Source of the DNA: Gaeumannomyces sp. JS-464
Taxonomy: Eukaryota > Ascomycota > Sordariomycetes > Magnaporthales > Magnaporthaceae
NCBI GenBank assembly: GCA_002197995.1
Contig: NGZR01000005.1
Span: 3,968,001-4,032,000, forward strand
DNA length: 64,000 nt
Direction of reading: 5' to 3'
In this document: positions 51,252 through 62,620 of the stretch, piece after piece
Numbering within the stretch: the first letter of the stretch is position 1
Layout of the letters: every line of letters begins with the position of its first letter
The notes under the pieces: model-generated
The model's input: the letters and a program-made list of their open reading frames with translations, nothing else
What the model was told of the DNA's origin: nothing
Databases searched by the model: none
Position numbers and translations under genes: made by a program

Positions 51252-51965
51252 ATGGGGGCGGCAACACAACCGTCGAGGCTACATTTGCTCTTTTGCTTGC
51301 GCGTATCTCCTCCTGTCTACGCACTCCGATCGATACCCGTCTTTTTTTCAGCAACAGCTCGCCCTGTCCCGGCCGGTTCGCTTCTAGATTCTCCTAGGTC
51401 AAGTGAGAGATAAAGGATGCCTCGCTGACCTAAACTAGGTGTCGGCGGCACGAGGGCAAGCGGCGGCTTGTATAGTTTGGGTGGAAAGGATCTGTCAAGC
51501 GATGGATATTCATGTTTTGTAATCCCAGCGTGGTCAACTGAGCAGTGAGATACCTCGGTACATAGGTAGACATGAATGATTGCCTTCCCGACGCAGACTG
51601 TGTGCGTCTTGATCGTTAGATGGTTGGCAGCGGTGGCCTCAGGGGTCAAATCACCTCCACCACCCCTTGCGACGGGATGCGCACCCGTCCCCTCGCAACC
51701 AACGCCGCCTCGCCCTTCCTCGAAATCCGGCAAGATTACGCGATGTTTGCCATGAACGGGAGTCCTACCGCAGTCCCCAAAAGGGGAGGCTTCATGTGGC
51801 GGTCTAAGGCGGTCAGTTGGATTGTCCATCACTCCCAACGGGTTCCTCAACGATCAGCTCCCCAGAGCCAGTAAATGGCTCGGATCGTACCTAACCCTAA
51901 TCTTGGAGCAACGACCCAACTCCTCTTCTAAAATTCAAGCAGAATTTCTTTCGGGCCCAACCTGA
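51252..51965. other. Intergenic, no gene seen
   Basis: Between RNA1 and the decayed TPR-CHAT gene. No coding signal was recognised. Confidence 0.45.
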
Positions 51966-53580
51966 TTGCAACTGACTTACATCTTAAGCCGAACAGAATC
52001 ACGGCCTCTCTTCTCTCTGCCCCAAGCTGAGGACATAGCTACCTACCAGGCTTTGCTACACGGCCTGATCACGCCAATCGCATCCATAGAGTCAATTGGC
52101 AAGATTGTCGAAGATATCCGCGAGGCTGCGGAGGCACTCTCCAAACATCCAGGAGAGCTTGGTGCGGAACAAGAGCTCGCAAAAGCCATCAGGGTTGCCG
52201 GAAGTGCGAAGTCCCCAGATGATATTCGACAGGCAATAGACCCGAGCAGACAGGCGGCTGCGGCGATTAACCCCGAGGGTGTTTTGATGCGCGGAGTCTT
52301 GGCCAACGCCTTGTCGAATGTCCTTAAGGGGAAATACAAGCAGGGTCTCGTGGTTGCCGACTTGGCTGACGTCGGTGACTTGGGCGAGGCCATCGACGTT
52401 CTTGGGTTGGTTCTCCAACGGGGTTTCCCAGAAACCCATCCCGACCGAGCGGCCTTGGAATGCGGCCTAGGAGATACGTTGCATATGCGGTACCTCCAAA
52501 CTGGCGACACCGGGGATTTGGAGCGGTCAAGAGCGTGCTTCCAGCGAGGTTGGGCCAGTTCTAACGCTCCGCCGACGATCCGCATATACGCGGCGGTCCG
52601 CGTTGCCGAGGGGCGTGCTCAAGATGCCGCAGAGACTGATTACCCCGACCTCGCCGTCAAGTCGCTACTACTACCCGTATTGGACAGAAGCGTCGACATA
52701 CCTTGAGCACGCCATCGGCCTCTTTCATACTTTGAGTCTTCGACACTTGCAGAACGCCAATAAGTAGCACATGATCAGGCGGTTTGCTGGCCTTGGAGCC
52801 GCCGCGGCGGCCGCAGCCTTGAATGCGAAGAAGGAGGGCCCAAGATGCTTTGCAGCAGGCGGAGCCCGGGAGAGGTATCATCTCTGGTCTTCTCCCGGGT
52901 CTCCGAACCGACCTGCCGTCTCAGGGAGAAACACCCCAACTTGGGGGCTCGATTTTCCAGACCCTGAGATATATTGGATTCTGGCGGCCGTATCGTACCC
53001 CCGACGGCATCATGGGAGTCCGAGAGCCAGTCCCGCCACCGGGCGGAGCAAGAGTTTGAAGATCTGACCACAAGAATTCGCAGTGAGAAAGGCCTTGATA
53101 AGTTCTTGCTGCCGTTCGCCGTGGAACAGATGATGCAGGCGGCTGACTCGAGTCCCTCCGTCGTTCTTAACGTGTCCTCATTTCGGTGCGACGCCTTCAT
53201 CGTCAAAAAGGACGTCATCAGGGTGCTGGAGCTTCCCCTCTTGAGCCTGCAAGACATTCAAACGAGGAGGAAGCGGCTGCAACAAAAGCCCGCGTCGCTA
53301 TCGTCGACGCTGGAGTGGCTTTCGGATGCTCTTGCGCACCCCGTCCTCAACGATTTTGGCTTCAACCACCCTCTCGCTCCGGACGACGGTGCATAGCCGC
53401 ATATGTGGTGGATTCCCGTCGGTCCTCTCAGCTCCCTGCCCCCTCACGCCGCCGGATACCATACCCGGCATTCTGGGGAAACGGCCCTCGATCGGTCATG
53501 TCGTCGTACAGCTCATCGCTCAAGTCTCTGATTGCGGGACGACCTCCACTTCGGTGTCTAGGAGTTGCCGCGACCCCAGG
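51966..53580 (+). pseudogene. Decayed TPR-CHAT protein gene
   Basis: CHAT proteins are caspase-related proteases fused to tetratricopeptide repeats and are numerous in filamentous fungi. The 5' part (51966-52706) codes for a TPR-type region: GDLGEAIDVLGLVLQRGFPETHPDRAALECG then LGDTLHMRYLQTGDTGDLERS. After a stop, the CHAT N-terminal part continues in changing frames: MIRRFAGLGAAAAAAALNAK (from 52771), EPGRGIISGLLPGLRTDL (from about 52860), then the long stretch SRHRAEQEFEDLTTRIRSEK to NDFGFNHPLAPDD (about 53030-53390), and WWIPVGPLSSLPPHAAGYH followed by MSSYSSSLKSLIAGR. Coding similarity then stops, before the catalytic His and Cys segments expected of CHAT. At least three frame changes and two stops; not functional as read. 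Confidence 0.75.
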
Positions 53581-53801
53581 TAGACAAGACAACTCAACAC
53601 GCCACAATCAACCCCTAATTTTTGCAACCTATACATTCTCTTCATGGCTATCGTCGTTAGTTCTCGCCACTGGCACAATCCTCCTCCTCCCCATCATCCA
53701 TCGTTGCAAATGCGATGCCAATCATCCCCAAAGAGTTCCACTCCAACCGTGTAAGAACCCTCCTTTTCATCCTCAACGACGAATGCGTCGTCGGCGCCGC
53801 G

Positions 53802-54554
53802 CTAGTCCTTTTCGCGCTGCTCCCGTGCCGACCCAAAGAGCCCAGGCTTAACCTCGACGCCGGTGATGAAGATGACGCGTTTGTGGTCCTTCCAGGTGGA
53901 CCAGCCGCTGCTCGACGCACCCCGTAGCCGCGAGACATTGGGGCCGACCTTGGCGACGCTGGCGGCGCCAGCCTCAAAGCCGACAACAACACCTCCCTCG
54001 GCGCTCTCCCACGTGCTGGTGCCGATGCCGGTGGGTGGGTACGTCCAGGTCACGGCGCAGAGGCTGTGCTCCTTGGCGTCGGGGTACCTCGCGAACAGCG
54101 CCTTCGCCTGCCGCCGGAGCCAGGCGAGGAAGGGATCGCGGAAGTCAAAGCCCTCGGGCACGACATCGGCGTCGCAGAGAAGCACGTTGCCGAAACCACC
54201 CGACGTGCTGTACCGGAGCACGCCGCCGACGTCGGCGGGCAGACCGATAGGCGCGGCCCCGACGCCGGCCTCGAGCTCTACGCTGGTTTCGGTGACGTTG
54301 CTCGCTGTCAGCGGCCCGTACCGGCGAGCGTCCGGCTCGCTCCGCTGCAGGCGGCCGAGCGGCGTGTAGCCTGCCGCCGCTACCGCCGCTGCGTCGGTCA
54401 GGTCCAGGATCAGGTGCCACCGCTGGTGCTCGTCGTCGAGGTAGCCCAGCATGCCCGGCCGGAGCCGCGAGAAGAGCGCCGGCTCGCGTAGCGCGTAGCC
54501 GAACCGGTGCCGTCGCATCGAGTTGCGATATGCGCTCGCGAGGCTTCGGCCCAT
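53802..54554 (-). CDS. Unrecognised fungal protein, 250 aa
   Basis: Single open frame, start MGRSLASAYRNSMRRHRFG. No signal peptide or membrane segment. Notable blocks: RPGMLGYLDDEHQRWHLILDLTD, RRYGPLTASNVTETSVELEAG, VLRYSTSGGFGNVLLCDADVV, FLAWLRRQAKALFARYPDAKE, and SSSGWSTWKDHKRVIFITGV near the end. The regular codon use, high GC and globular-looking composition support a real gene, and the layout resembles a stand-alone beta-rich domain seen in many fungal accessory-genome proteins, but I cannot name the family. It sits between the TPR-CHAT remnant and the decarboxylase. No intron was needed. Confidence 0.6.
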   Translation of the reverse strand: MGRSLASAYRNSMRRHRFGYALREPALFSRLRPGMLGYLDDEHQRWHLILDLTDAAAVAAAGYTPLGRLQRSEPDARRYGPLTASNVTETSVELEAGVGAAPIGLPADVGGVLRYSTSGGFGNVLLCDADVVPEGFDFRDPFLAWLRRQAKALFARYPDAKEHSLCAVTWTYPPTGIGTSTWESAEGGVVVGFEAGAASVAKVGPNVSRLRGASSSGWSTWKDHKRVIFITGVEVKPGLFGSAREQREKD

Positions 54555-55285
54555 GTCTTTGTGTTCCGTCTGCTTGCTTCGACTTGCTTTTCTTTTTATC
54601 CCTGATCTGTTTGGTGGTGGGGAGACAGCCGCGCTGCTGGAAAAACCGGCTGTCGATCAAGGTCGCTTTTTGCCCAACAAACAAGCAGGTATCAGGTATG
54701 ATGAAGGTATGGTTGGTAGGTAGGTACCTATGTAGGCAAGTGTACCTACCTAGACACGTGGTAAGATGAGCACCTCTACCCAATTCTGGTCTCCCTGTTG
54801 GGCACTAATAATGTGTATTATGTACCTAGGTACTTAGGTACATACCTTGCTCCGCATGCCGACCTGGAAACACTCGACGCGATCCGGAGCAAACAGCGGT
54901 TGATAGGGGGTGGCCTGACGCCAAAACCGAGCTTTCCAATACGGTGACACACTAAGAGGCAAGGTAAAAGGACGCAACGCACATGTCGAGACGGGCGCAG
55001 CTACGGAATACAGCGCATCCCGTCCTCACCAGGCGGGTTGAGGTCAGCCCGAAATCAGTGGAACCCCCGCATATAGACCAAGAATGCAGAGCAGAGGAAA
55101 GCGGGTTGTGTACCTCGGTGCCTATCTGGCCAGGGTAGGTTGCTGGGACGGTTGTATGAGAAGACCCTGGCCAGATCCGGAGGCCTGGAGGAAGAGCCGT
55201 AGCCAGGGGTATTCCATCCACCGTGAATCCCGAGGTTGACAACCCTTTCGCAGGAGCCAACGTGTTTTGAATTCCGAATTGCTAT
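54555..55285. repeat. Spacer with TAGGTACCTA-type palindromic repeats
   Basis: Short direct and inverted copies of GGTAGGTACCT and TACCTAGGTAC lie at 54712-54760 and 54820-54848. No coding sequence was recognised in the rest of the spacer. Confidence 0.6.
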
Positions 55286-58200
55286 CTAGGTACGCGGTGC
55301 AATCACGCCAAGTACTTTGTCCTTCACAGCTTTCACCAACCGGATATCCAAGTGCTCATGCCCGCCCGTTCCTGGCCTCGGCGTCTCCACGTGGGTAGGT
55401 GGAGTCATCAGATTCGTGCGCCCAGTCTCGGCATCCGAGTGCTCAGCGGGATCCATGTTGACATCACCCCATTCCGCAAACACGGTGTCGCCAATGCTGA
55501 CCGTCCCGGTAGCAATGGGCGCGCTATCCCCGCTCTTGGACTCCTCGTACGTCTTGTACACAGATGCTCTGTGGTCGATTTCTTGCCGCAGCGACAAGCC
55601 AGGAGCTCCGACATTGACGTGTTTGGAGTCCGCTTGGAGGGGCCTGGATTATTGCATGTCCGTTAGATCAAACGCGCCCTTTGCCGCTCGGGGAAGGGAC
55701 AGCTATGGTTAGGCCAAGGTAGACTTACAAGGGCTGCAAACTTCTCTCGAACACGTCATCCAACACGATGACTACGCCGTCGCTCAACTGTTGGTCGCTC
55801 AGCGCCGGAGATAGGTTCGTCCGGACCCTGTCGGCGCTGATCTGGGCAGCACGTGGTCCAAGTGCATCTCGGTCTGGTTGCCGTACAGGTAGAAGGGCAT
55901 CTTGTCTGGATACGCCCTGTCCAGCGCGGCAAAAGCCATGGACTCGTTCACCACGGCCCGGATCTTGGTCAGCGTGAGGCCCTTCTTGAGCGGCACGGCG
56001 CCGTCGCCGGGGATGCCCAGGTCCATGCGGTACGTGGTCGCGGCGTTGGGCTTGAGCATGTCCTCGAGCTTCTCTTCCTTCACGTTCCCGACCCTGTACA
56101 CGGCGCCCGGGTGCCTCCGCCGCTGCTCCTTGTAGAAGGCGTGCACGTCGGGGGGCAAGTCGGCCGTGATGACGAGCTGCTTGCGATGGTTGGCCTTGTT
56201 GAACATGGGGATGTGAACAAAGTAGACCGGCTCCAGGCCCTGCATGATGAAGCTGTGAAAGTCTGGCGAGATCTGGTTGCGCTTGATGCAGCGCTGGACC
56301 CCGCGCTCGGCAACCCGCCGGAAATCCCTGGCCAGGGTGCTCATGAAGTCCGGGCTGGTGGGCCAGGGGCTCATGGTCACGTTGACGAGAAACCACAGGT
56401 CGCCGTGGGCCCGGCCGGCTCCGTTGCTGAGGCCGAGGCGCGCCTTGAAGGTGTCCAGGCACTCGCTATAGGCGTCCTCGCCAAAAACGGACGATGTGAG
56501 GAACAGCGGCCGCTCCTCCACGACGTCTTTCCTGGAGGCAACCGAGAGCTTGGAGAAGATCCACTGGTTCAGGTAGTTGGCTCCTCCCTAGCAAACAGAG
56601 AATGGTAGAGGAAGGAAGTCGTCAGCGTGTGAACCTAGGAGTGAATAGGTAACCTTCGGACACGTCCCAATTCCGTAGATGGCCTTAAACCTACCACATC
56701 CCGATTCACCTCGCCACCGATCTTGAAGTTGCAAGCAAAGGCATTGATCATGAGGTCACCACCAAGCTCGCACAGGAGCTTCCATGCATCTTTGTCCTTG
56801 AAAAGCGCTTGGTTATCACGACCGAGGATCTGCTCCCGAATGCGCTTCTTCTCGGCTCCGACGTCTTCGTTGTTCCTCTCCGACGGAAGGCGGATGAGCG
56901 GCACCACAATGAGGGAGTCCTCCTCGGATTTCGGCGCCATGGTGGCCCAGTGGCAGTAGAGCTATGCAAGGGAGACGTATGTTAGCCGTATGTCAGCGAG
57001 TGAGTGGGTGTGTCTCGCGCGACTGCCGCGAAACGGGGTCGAAAAGGTTCTGGGACCAAACAGACCTTTGTGCACGAGAAGATGGCCTCGCCCAGCAGCC
57101 TGCCGTAGCCCTCCTTGTCAAGGCCCAGCGACTTGTGGGTTAGCCATGCGGCGGCGGCTGCCGCGCCGGGCTTGCTGCCCTCGACGCCGTAGGACCCCAT
57201 GCTCTCGGCAGAGTCGCCCTCGTGGAACACGATGGGGCTGGCCCAAGTGACGAGGTACCTCATGCGCCCGTCCCGGTAGCAAAGCCCGCCTGCCGGGTAG
57301 TTGATGTACCCCAATCTGAAGGTGTGCGGAATTACCAGGTTAGTCATAGACGAGGAGAACGCGAGGATATGTAGGTGGCACTTACTTGTGCGGGTCAATT
57401 GTGATGCTGTCAGCGTGGTGAAGATGTTCGAGCTGCACCTTGGTGTAGGGGTTCAGGGGCATAGTCGGGACGTAGGGGAGGGTGGGACCCCTGTATACCC
57501 GTTCCCTCAGCCGCGAGGCAAAGTAACCGCCCCATGCTGCGTCGCAGTGAATGGCGAAGGAGACGCCCTTGTCTCTCTGGTACTCTTCGCGGATCTTGAC
57601 GATCTCGGCAAGGGGGTCGCAGGCGCCGTGCTCGGTGGAGCCCATGATGGCCACGACGCCAAAGATGGCGATTCCGCTCTGGACGCACTCGTCCAGATGC
57701 CGTCGGAGCTCCGTCATGTCCATCCGGGCCTCTTTGTCCATAGCAACATCGACAAAGCTCTCCGAGCCGAGGCCGGAAATTGCTTGATTGGCAGTTTGTC
57801 AGTACCGGAAGGTGAGGTAAGCTAGAAAAAAAAAAGAAGGAAAAAAAAAAGCTATCAGAAAAACTCACCTCCGGCCTTGGGCCAGGAGTAGTGCTTGGTA
57901 CCGCAGATAAAGAACCTCCCAGGCTCGATCGCGTACATCTGCTCCAGCTTATCCTTGCCGGTAGTCTGGATCAGGTAGGGCTTGAGGGCGTCCTGCAGGA
58001 ATGCTGGGGAAATGGAATACTTCTCGGTCAGACTGGTGGGCAACCCGAGCGCCGTGGCGGGCTTCAAGTTCAGGAGCTCCCAGTTCGACAGCTGCAAGAA
58101 CTCCTTTGATTCTCCGTTGCAGTTCTCGACCGTGGAAGGCGGCTGGATGTGGGCGAGGAAGCCGAGCGAGCCCTCCACGATGGCGCGCTTGAGAGAGAAG

Positions 58201-59021
58201 GAGTAGAACTTTAGGTTCAGGGCTGTTCATAACTATTTATTAGTTTGTCATTTTTGGTGTGGGAAGACACAAAGTGAAAGATCGTTCCATACTCGCCCAG
58301 ATAGCCTCGAGATTGGCGACCGACCCGTCCTGGATAGCAACGAGGGCTTATTAGAGCTTATAGATGACACGGCCCCGGCTACGGGTCAGGTATGTAGAGG
58401 TACCCGGGTACCGGTACCTAAGGTAGGGAGGTAGACCTACACAGGTGACATGACCCCAGGGAGCGGGGCCTTTCTCAGGGTATCCCAACATAGAGCAAAG
58501 ATCCTCTCCAACTTGTCTCTCGAGTTCTGTCGTGAGAGAGCTGGCCTCGACAGCAACATTGTTCGGATTGTACATCATCGTAGACATGTCTACAAGTCAG
58601 CATATGTCAGCCACCGCACCAGGCGTGAATGCGGGTCGGCGGGCTCGGCTCGAGGGATACTGCGCCAATCAGTAGGCAAACACGTACAGCCAAGGATGCT
58701 CGGAAGGGTAGTGTCCATGTTCATGTGAGCATTTTATCTGGGTGACCAGAAGGGAACAGAGTGGTTGGCCAGGTCAAGAGAAAGTTCACCCATGGCGTCG
58801 GTGAGCTTTTCAATGCTCTGCCGGTAGATGTCGAGGTTCTCCATCTCCTTCGTGATGAAGCTTTTCTCTCCGGCGGCGTTAGAGAGTCTCACCTTGGCAT
58901 CCTTCTGGTGGTCGAGGACTTTCCCAAAGAGATTCTTCAGGACGTCGAAGTTCTCCGCTCGCGGCCCCAAGAACCAAGAGCTGACCAAGGCATGCTTGGC
59001 TTGGTTCTCGTCGACGGCCAT
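55286..59021 (-). CDS. PLP-dependent decarboxylase, tyrosine-decarboxylase-like (premature stop and frameshift)
   Basis: Nine minus-strand exons: 58688-59021, 58441-58589, 58293-58329, 57869-58222, 57386-57782, 57066-57315, 56695-56961, 55729-56587, 55286-55643; about 1001 aa by position. Group II PLP decarboxylase: PLP-contacting Asp in HCDAAWGGY (about 372) and Schiff-base Lys in SITIDPHKLGYINYPAGG (Lys424). Segments NSVPFWSPR-type, MYNPNNVA, TKHYSWPKAGG and MGSTEHGACDPL fit tyrosine decarboxylases of bacterial type. The roughly 400-residue part after residue 600 is an extension beyond bacterial enzymes (about 620 aa) and is of unknown role. Defects: codon 96 is TAA (58734-58736) between SPR and NAHMNMDTT, where a Tyr-like codon is expected, and one base is missing at 55844-55846 (HVLP/QISADRVRT). 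May be a pseudogene; substrate not proven. Confidence 0.75.
58385..58440. repeat. Cluster of GGTACC/TAGGTA palindromes inside a decarboxylase intron
   Basis: Overlapping GGTACCCGGGTACC and GGTACCTAAGGTAGG repeats within intron 2 of the decarboxylase gene; same motif family as at 54.7-54.85 kb. Confidence 0.6.
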
Positions 59022-60071
59022 AGTGGAGGTGTACCAAGGGCTCAGCAGTAGGGAGCTTGGAAGGTGGAAGCTGCTTCAGTCTGTGTGATAATCTCTTTTG
59101 GTCTCAACGCGATGCTCAAGGAGATCAAGGTCTGTCTGATCTAGGACGTCCTCTGACCGCCCTTTTATGCTCGGGGATGGATGGCGTTTGTCCTCGGCAG
59201 CTCTGTTCCCATCCAAACCACTACGAGTTATGTACGACTGCATCGGCAGGGTTCGCCAAGTCGGTTGTCTCTGATAATGAGGTCACAAGATGGTCGCCGT
59301 GCCACGGCACGCGTGGGACAGCCAGCGGAAACCCCGCCAGCTCCTCAGGTGCGAAATCACACCAGAAAGCCATTGCTGCACAGTGTAACCCCGGCATTGC
59401 TATGCCGAGACGGCTTCGGGATTCGGGGGTCGCTGGGCTGCTATCTGGTGCCGGTGCTCGTCGAGGTCCTTCTGGGAATGCCGCTCCGGGCGCATCAGCC
59501 ATCCAAGCAGTTCTGACCCAGGATTCAACACGGATGCTCTCCGGGTCGCCCCGACGCGCCGCTGGCGCTGCCCGGACGTAACTACCTAGGTGACGCTATG
59601 GGCGATCTACGGCCGCAGTTGTGGCTACATGTGCGGGAATACTGTTGCAGCACCGGCAGTCGGGCATCAACACGTCCAGCCATCAATGCGGTGTAACCGA
59701 CCACCACCACGACCTCGAGATCGACGGCAGGCTAACTACTAATGATCTGTCCTGGTTACGAATCGGCCGCATGTGGCGTCCCGGTGTGAGCTGAACGAAC
59801 CTGTTCGAAGACACTGCATGCAGCCAACTCGTGACACCTTCGCCTTGATACCTTGTTTTCTTTGGCATCATCTCGTATATCACATGGCTTTAGGTAACTC
59901 GAGGGCTGCCGCTGTCTTATCCATCATCCAAAAGCGCACTTTGCAATTACCATTCCTAGTCTCGACCTGTCTCAAAGCGGTTCAAGCAGGTCCTTGGTCT
60001 CCCTCCCACTTTCACACTCTCAACCAAGCCCAAGGGTACCTACCGCAAAGAGCACTCGTGACGGAACAAAA
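59022..60071. other. Divergent spacer, no gene seen
   Basis: Between the decarboxylase (minus) and the caspase-like remnant (plus). No coding region or RNA gene was recognised. Confidence 0.45.
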
Positions 60072-61333
60072 ATGGCGGAAGGGCTGCGCCGAAAGAAGTC
60101 GGCGTTGTTGATCGGAATCAATCAATACAACAGCAACGCGATGCCGGACCTCCTCGGCTGCGTTGCCGATGTCGCTGCCACCGAGACATTGCTCAAGGAA
60201 ACGGCCGGCATATCCAACATGGCCAAGCTCACGTCTCCGGCCCCATCGCCGGGGATCTCCTCCCCACCCTCGATAGCGTCGTCGGCGCGTTCCGGTCCCT
60301 CGCAGGCGAGGCTGAGCGGGGCGACTTCCTCTACATCCATCGTGGCCGATTTCACAGCGCGGGCTCTGGTGCAGCCGGGCGCCACCGACCTCGAGCAAGT
60401 CCGAGCCGGCTGTACGGCTGTCGGTCTCCGTGACATTTTGAAAAAACACGTCCTGGAGCTCAGGGAAGTGCGGGTCTCGTCCGCAGGCGAGAGCCCTGGG
60501 CTGCTCGACCGAACCGTCCAGGAGGTCCAGGACAGCATCAATCGAGACAATAACCTGGCCCGGCTGGCAGACATAGACGACGCGTTCTTTGCGGTTCGCG
60601 CCTAGACGGATGGTAGCTTCACGGTCTCCTTCAACGCCAATGGGGCGGAGGCTAGGGTCGAGGCTGGGACCGCGATAGAGGACTTGTTGTCCCGGCTGGC
60701 CCACTTGACCATCTTCTACAACCTGTTCAGCCTGCCGGTTGCCAGCTCAAGACAGTCGGCCGGCATCGAGGTCCGCAAGATCGGCTTCCTAGACGAAGGC
60801 ACCCAGCCTCCGCACCCTCAACCGTTCAGCCTCGATATCCCTCCCCCGGTGCCGTCCCTCCGGCCACCGCCTCCGGACTCGATCGACATTGCCGAGGGGC
60901 GGAGTCTGGAGATCCAGGTGCGGAACACATCGTACAGGCCTCTGTACGTCGAGATTCTCGACCTGGAGCCCTCGTGGATGGTGTCGAGGGCGTACCCACC
61001 GGAGGGCGGATCGCGTATCCAGCTGGACACCAACGAAGGCGCCAACTTTTTTTTATCACAACTCCCCTGTCGGACGAGGTCCCGGGCTGCATCCAGCCCG
61101 ACACGTTCGACCGCATCCTCATCCTCGCTACTCCGAGAGACCGCCTCAACTTCCCCGAGCTTGTCCTTCCGAAACTGGGCGGTGACGAGAACGGCGATGG
61201 CAAGGCCCCGCCTGTTCTAGATGGCGACGATGACGGCCCCAGGCGAAGCGGTAGGGGTGTTCCGCAGCCGGGGTGGTTTATTCGACATTTGGACATGCGA
61301 GTGGTCGAACATGAGGAGCCCACTGGTAACTAG
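60072..61333 (+). pseudogene. Decayed caspase-like (peptidase C14) gene
   Basis: The start MAEGLRRKKSALLIGINQYN is the first strand of a caspase/metacaspase fold, with LLGCVADVAATETLLKE following. The protein continues in the next frame from about 60240 (GPIAGDLLPTLDSVVGAF, then ERGDFLYIH), but where SGHG with the catalytic His is expected the sequence reads RGRFHSAG, and the segment with the catalytic Cys is missing. Frame 0 resumes with VQPGATDLEQVRAGCTAVGL. An in-frame TAG at 60603 interrupts AFFAVRA/TDGSFTVSF, consistent with CAG to TAG. The C-terminal domain (SLEIQVRNTSYRPLYVEILD) runs to a T8 run at about 61048-61056, where one lost base shifts it into TTPLSDEVPGCIQPDTFDR, ending at 61333. 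Non-catalytic as read. Confidence 0.72.
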
Positions 61334-62620
61334 CAGCTGAAATACCTGTCCAACTTTCAAGTAGCTCGGTTCATAGGTGGACACGGGCCGCCTGTAGACA
61401 CGCTATGGATGTTTTTACGACCCGGCATTATTCCCAATTGGGACGCGGCACTCGCCTAGGCCTTTTTTTTTTTTTTTTTTTTTTTTTGCTACTTTCCTCT
61501 GGATCCATCAACTCTTGCGAACAAGCTGTTGAGCATCGGGAAAGGAGGTCGTGGAGACAGATTGCGCCTACAGTCTGGAAGCAAAGTGTGTGGGTGCGCC
61601 TGGAGCCTGGGAGCAAACATATGCATTGAGATGGGACCCTGTGTCGCCCCTCATACCTCCGTCTCCCAAGGGAACCGCAGTGTCTCGTGTCTCGGTCATT
61701 CCCACTCACCACACCCTGCCTCAAGTCTTTTCACCTCATCCCTCCGGGCCTGGCCTTGTCTGGCTGCCTCACCAAGCCACCGTTTTATTTGCCTCCAACC
61801 GGCCTATTCCGCGCCAATTCATTCCTCGCGGGAATAGGAAAGCATGCGCCTGGTCTTCGGCAACGCCTGCCGACCGCCCGGATCATGTTTCTACGCAGGG
61901 TTCGGCTGTTCAATATCAGCCGCCCGAGCCCGACCAGTCCCATACGAATGTCGAAGCTGATATCCCGAAGCTGTTATATCCCATCTGTGAGATATCGAGT
62001 AGCGCGGCTTCCTCGTTTACTTTCTTTCTTGTAATCCCGTGCCACCTCCAAGCTTCCATAGGCTAAAAAGTACGATATATCGAGTTCCTGGTCGTCGGCT
62101 GGGGCAAACACTTGGCCCCATCGGCAGGCCTTCTCGGCCGCCGCGGCCTGGAATACGCCAGGAGAAATGTCTCATGCCTCGCAGCCAGCGCGCCGCCGCG
62201 TGTCTCTCGGTCCCCGCCACTCTCCCTATTTTAGGCCGACAAGCCGCCACCTGAGAAGCCCCAACGAGCCCGGTGGGGTCTGTGTCTCTTCAGCGGCCCT
62301 GACTCTCATTCCAGCTGTCGACTTCTGCTCCTTTTTTGAGGCTGGTAAACTGGACCGTCGTCCACTTTACGTTCCTTTCGTTGGCGCTGGAAGAGTCGCA
62401 GAGTGGCCAAGAGAGACACCGGCAGAAATAGAAAGGTCCAAGGGACCGTGAAAGGGGTCGGTTCGTGAGGGTACAAATCCGTCACCCCTCCGACAGAGTT
62501 TGCTGCAAGGTGCACTAGGCTTCCCTCAATCCTCACGCTCTCTACGCCACGTTATCATTACATGTTCACTCTCGTTACCTTGCCAAGACCATTCTGCCCC
62601 CACGGCATCGAACAACCACG
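61334..62620. other. Intergenic, no gene seen
   Basis: Promoter side of the chitinase gene. It contains a T-run of about 24 at 61463-61486 and otherwise unremarkable sequence. Confidence 0.45.

Noticed and set aside
62405..62500. tRNA-like A-box and B-box fragments
   Set aside because: No acceptor or anticodon stem could be paired; box spacing does not fit.
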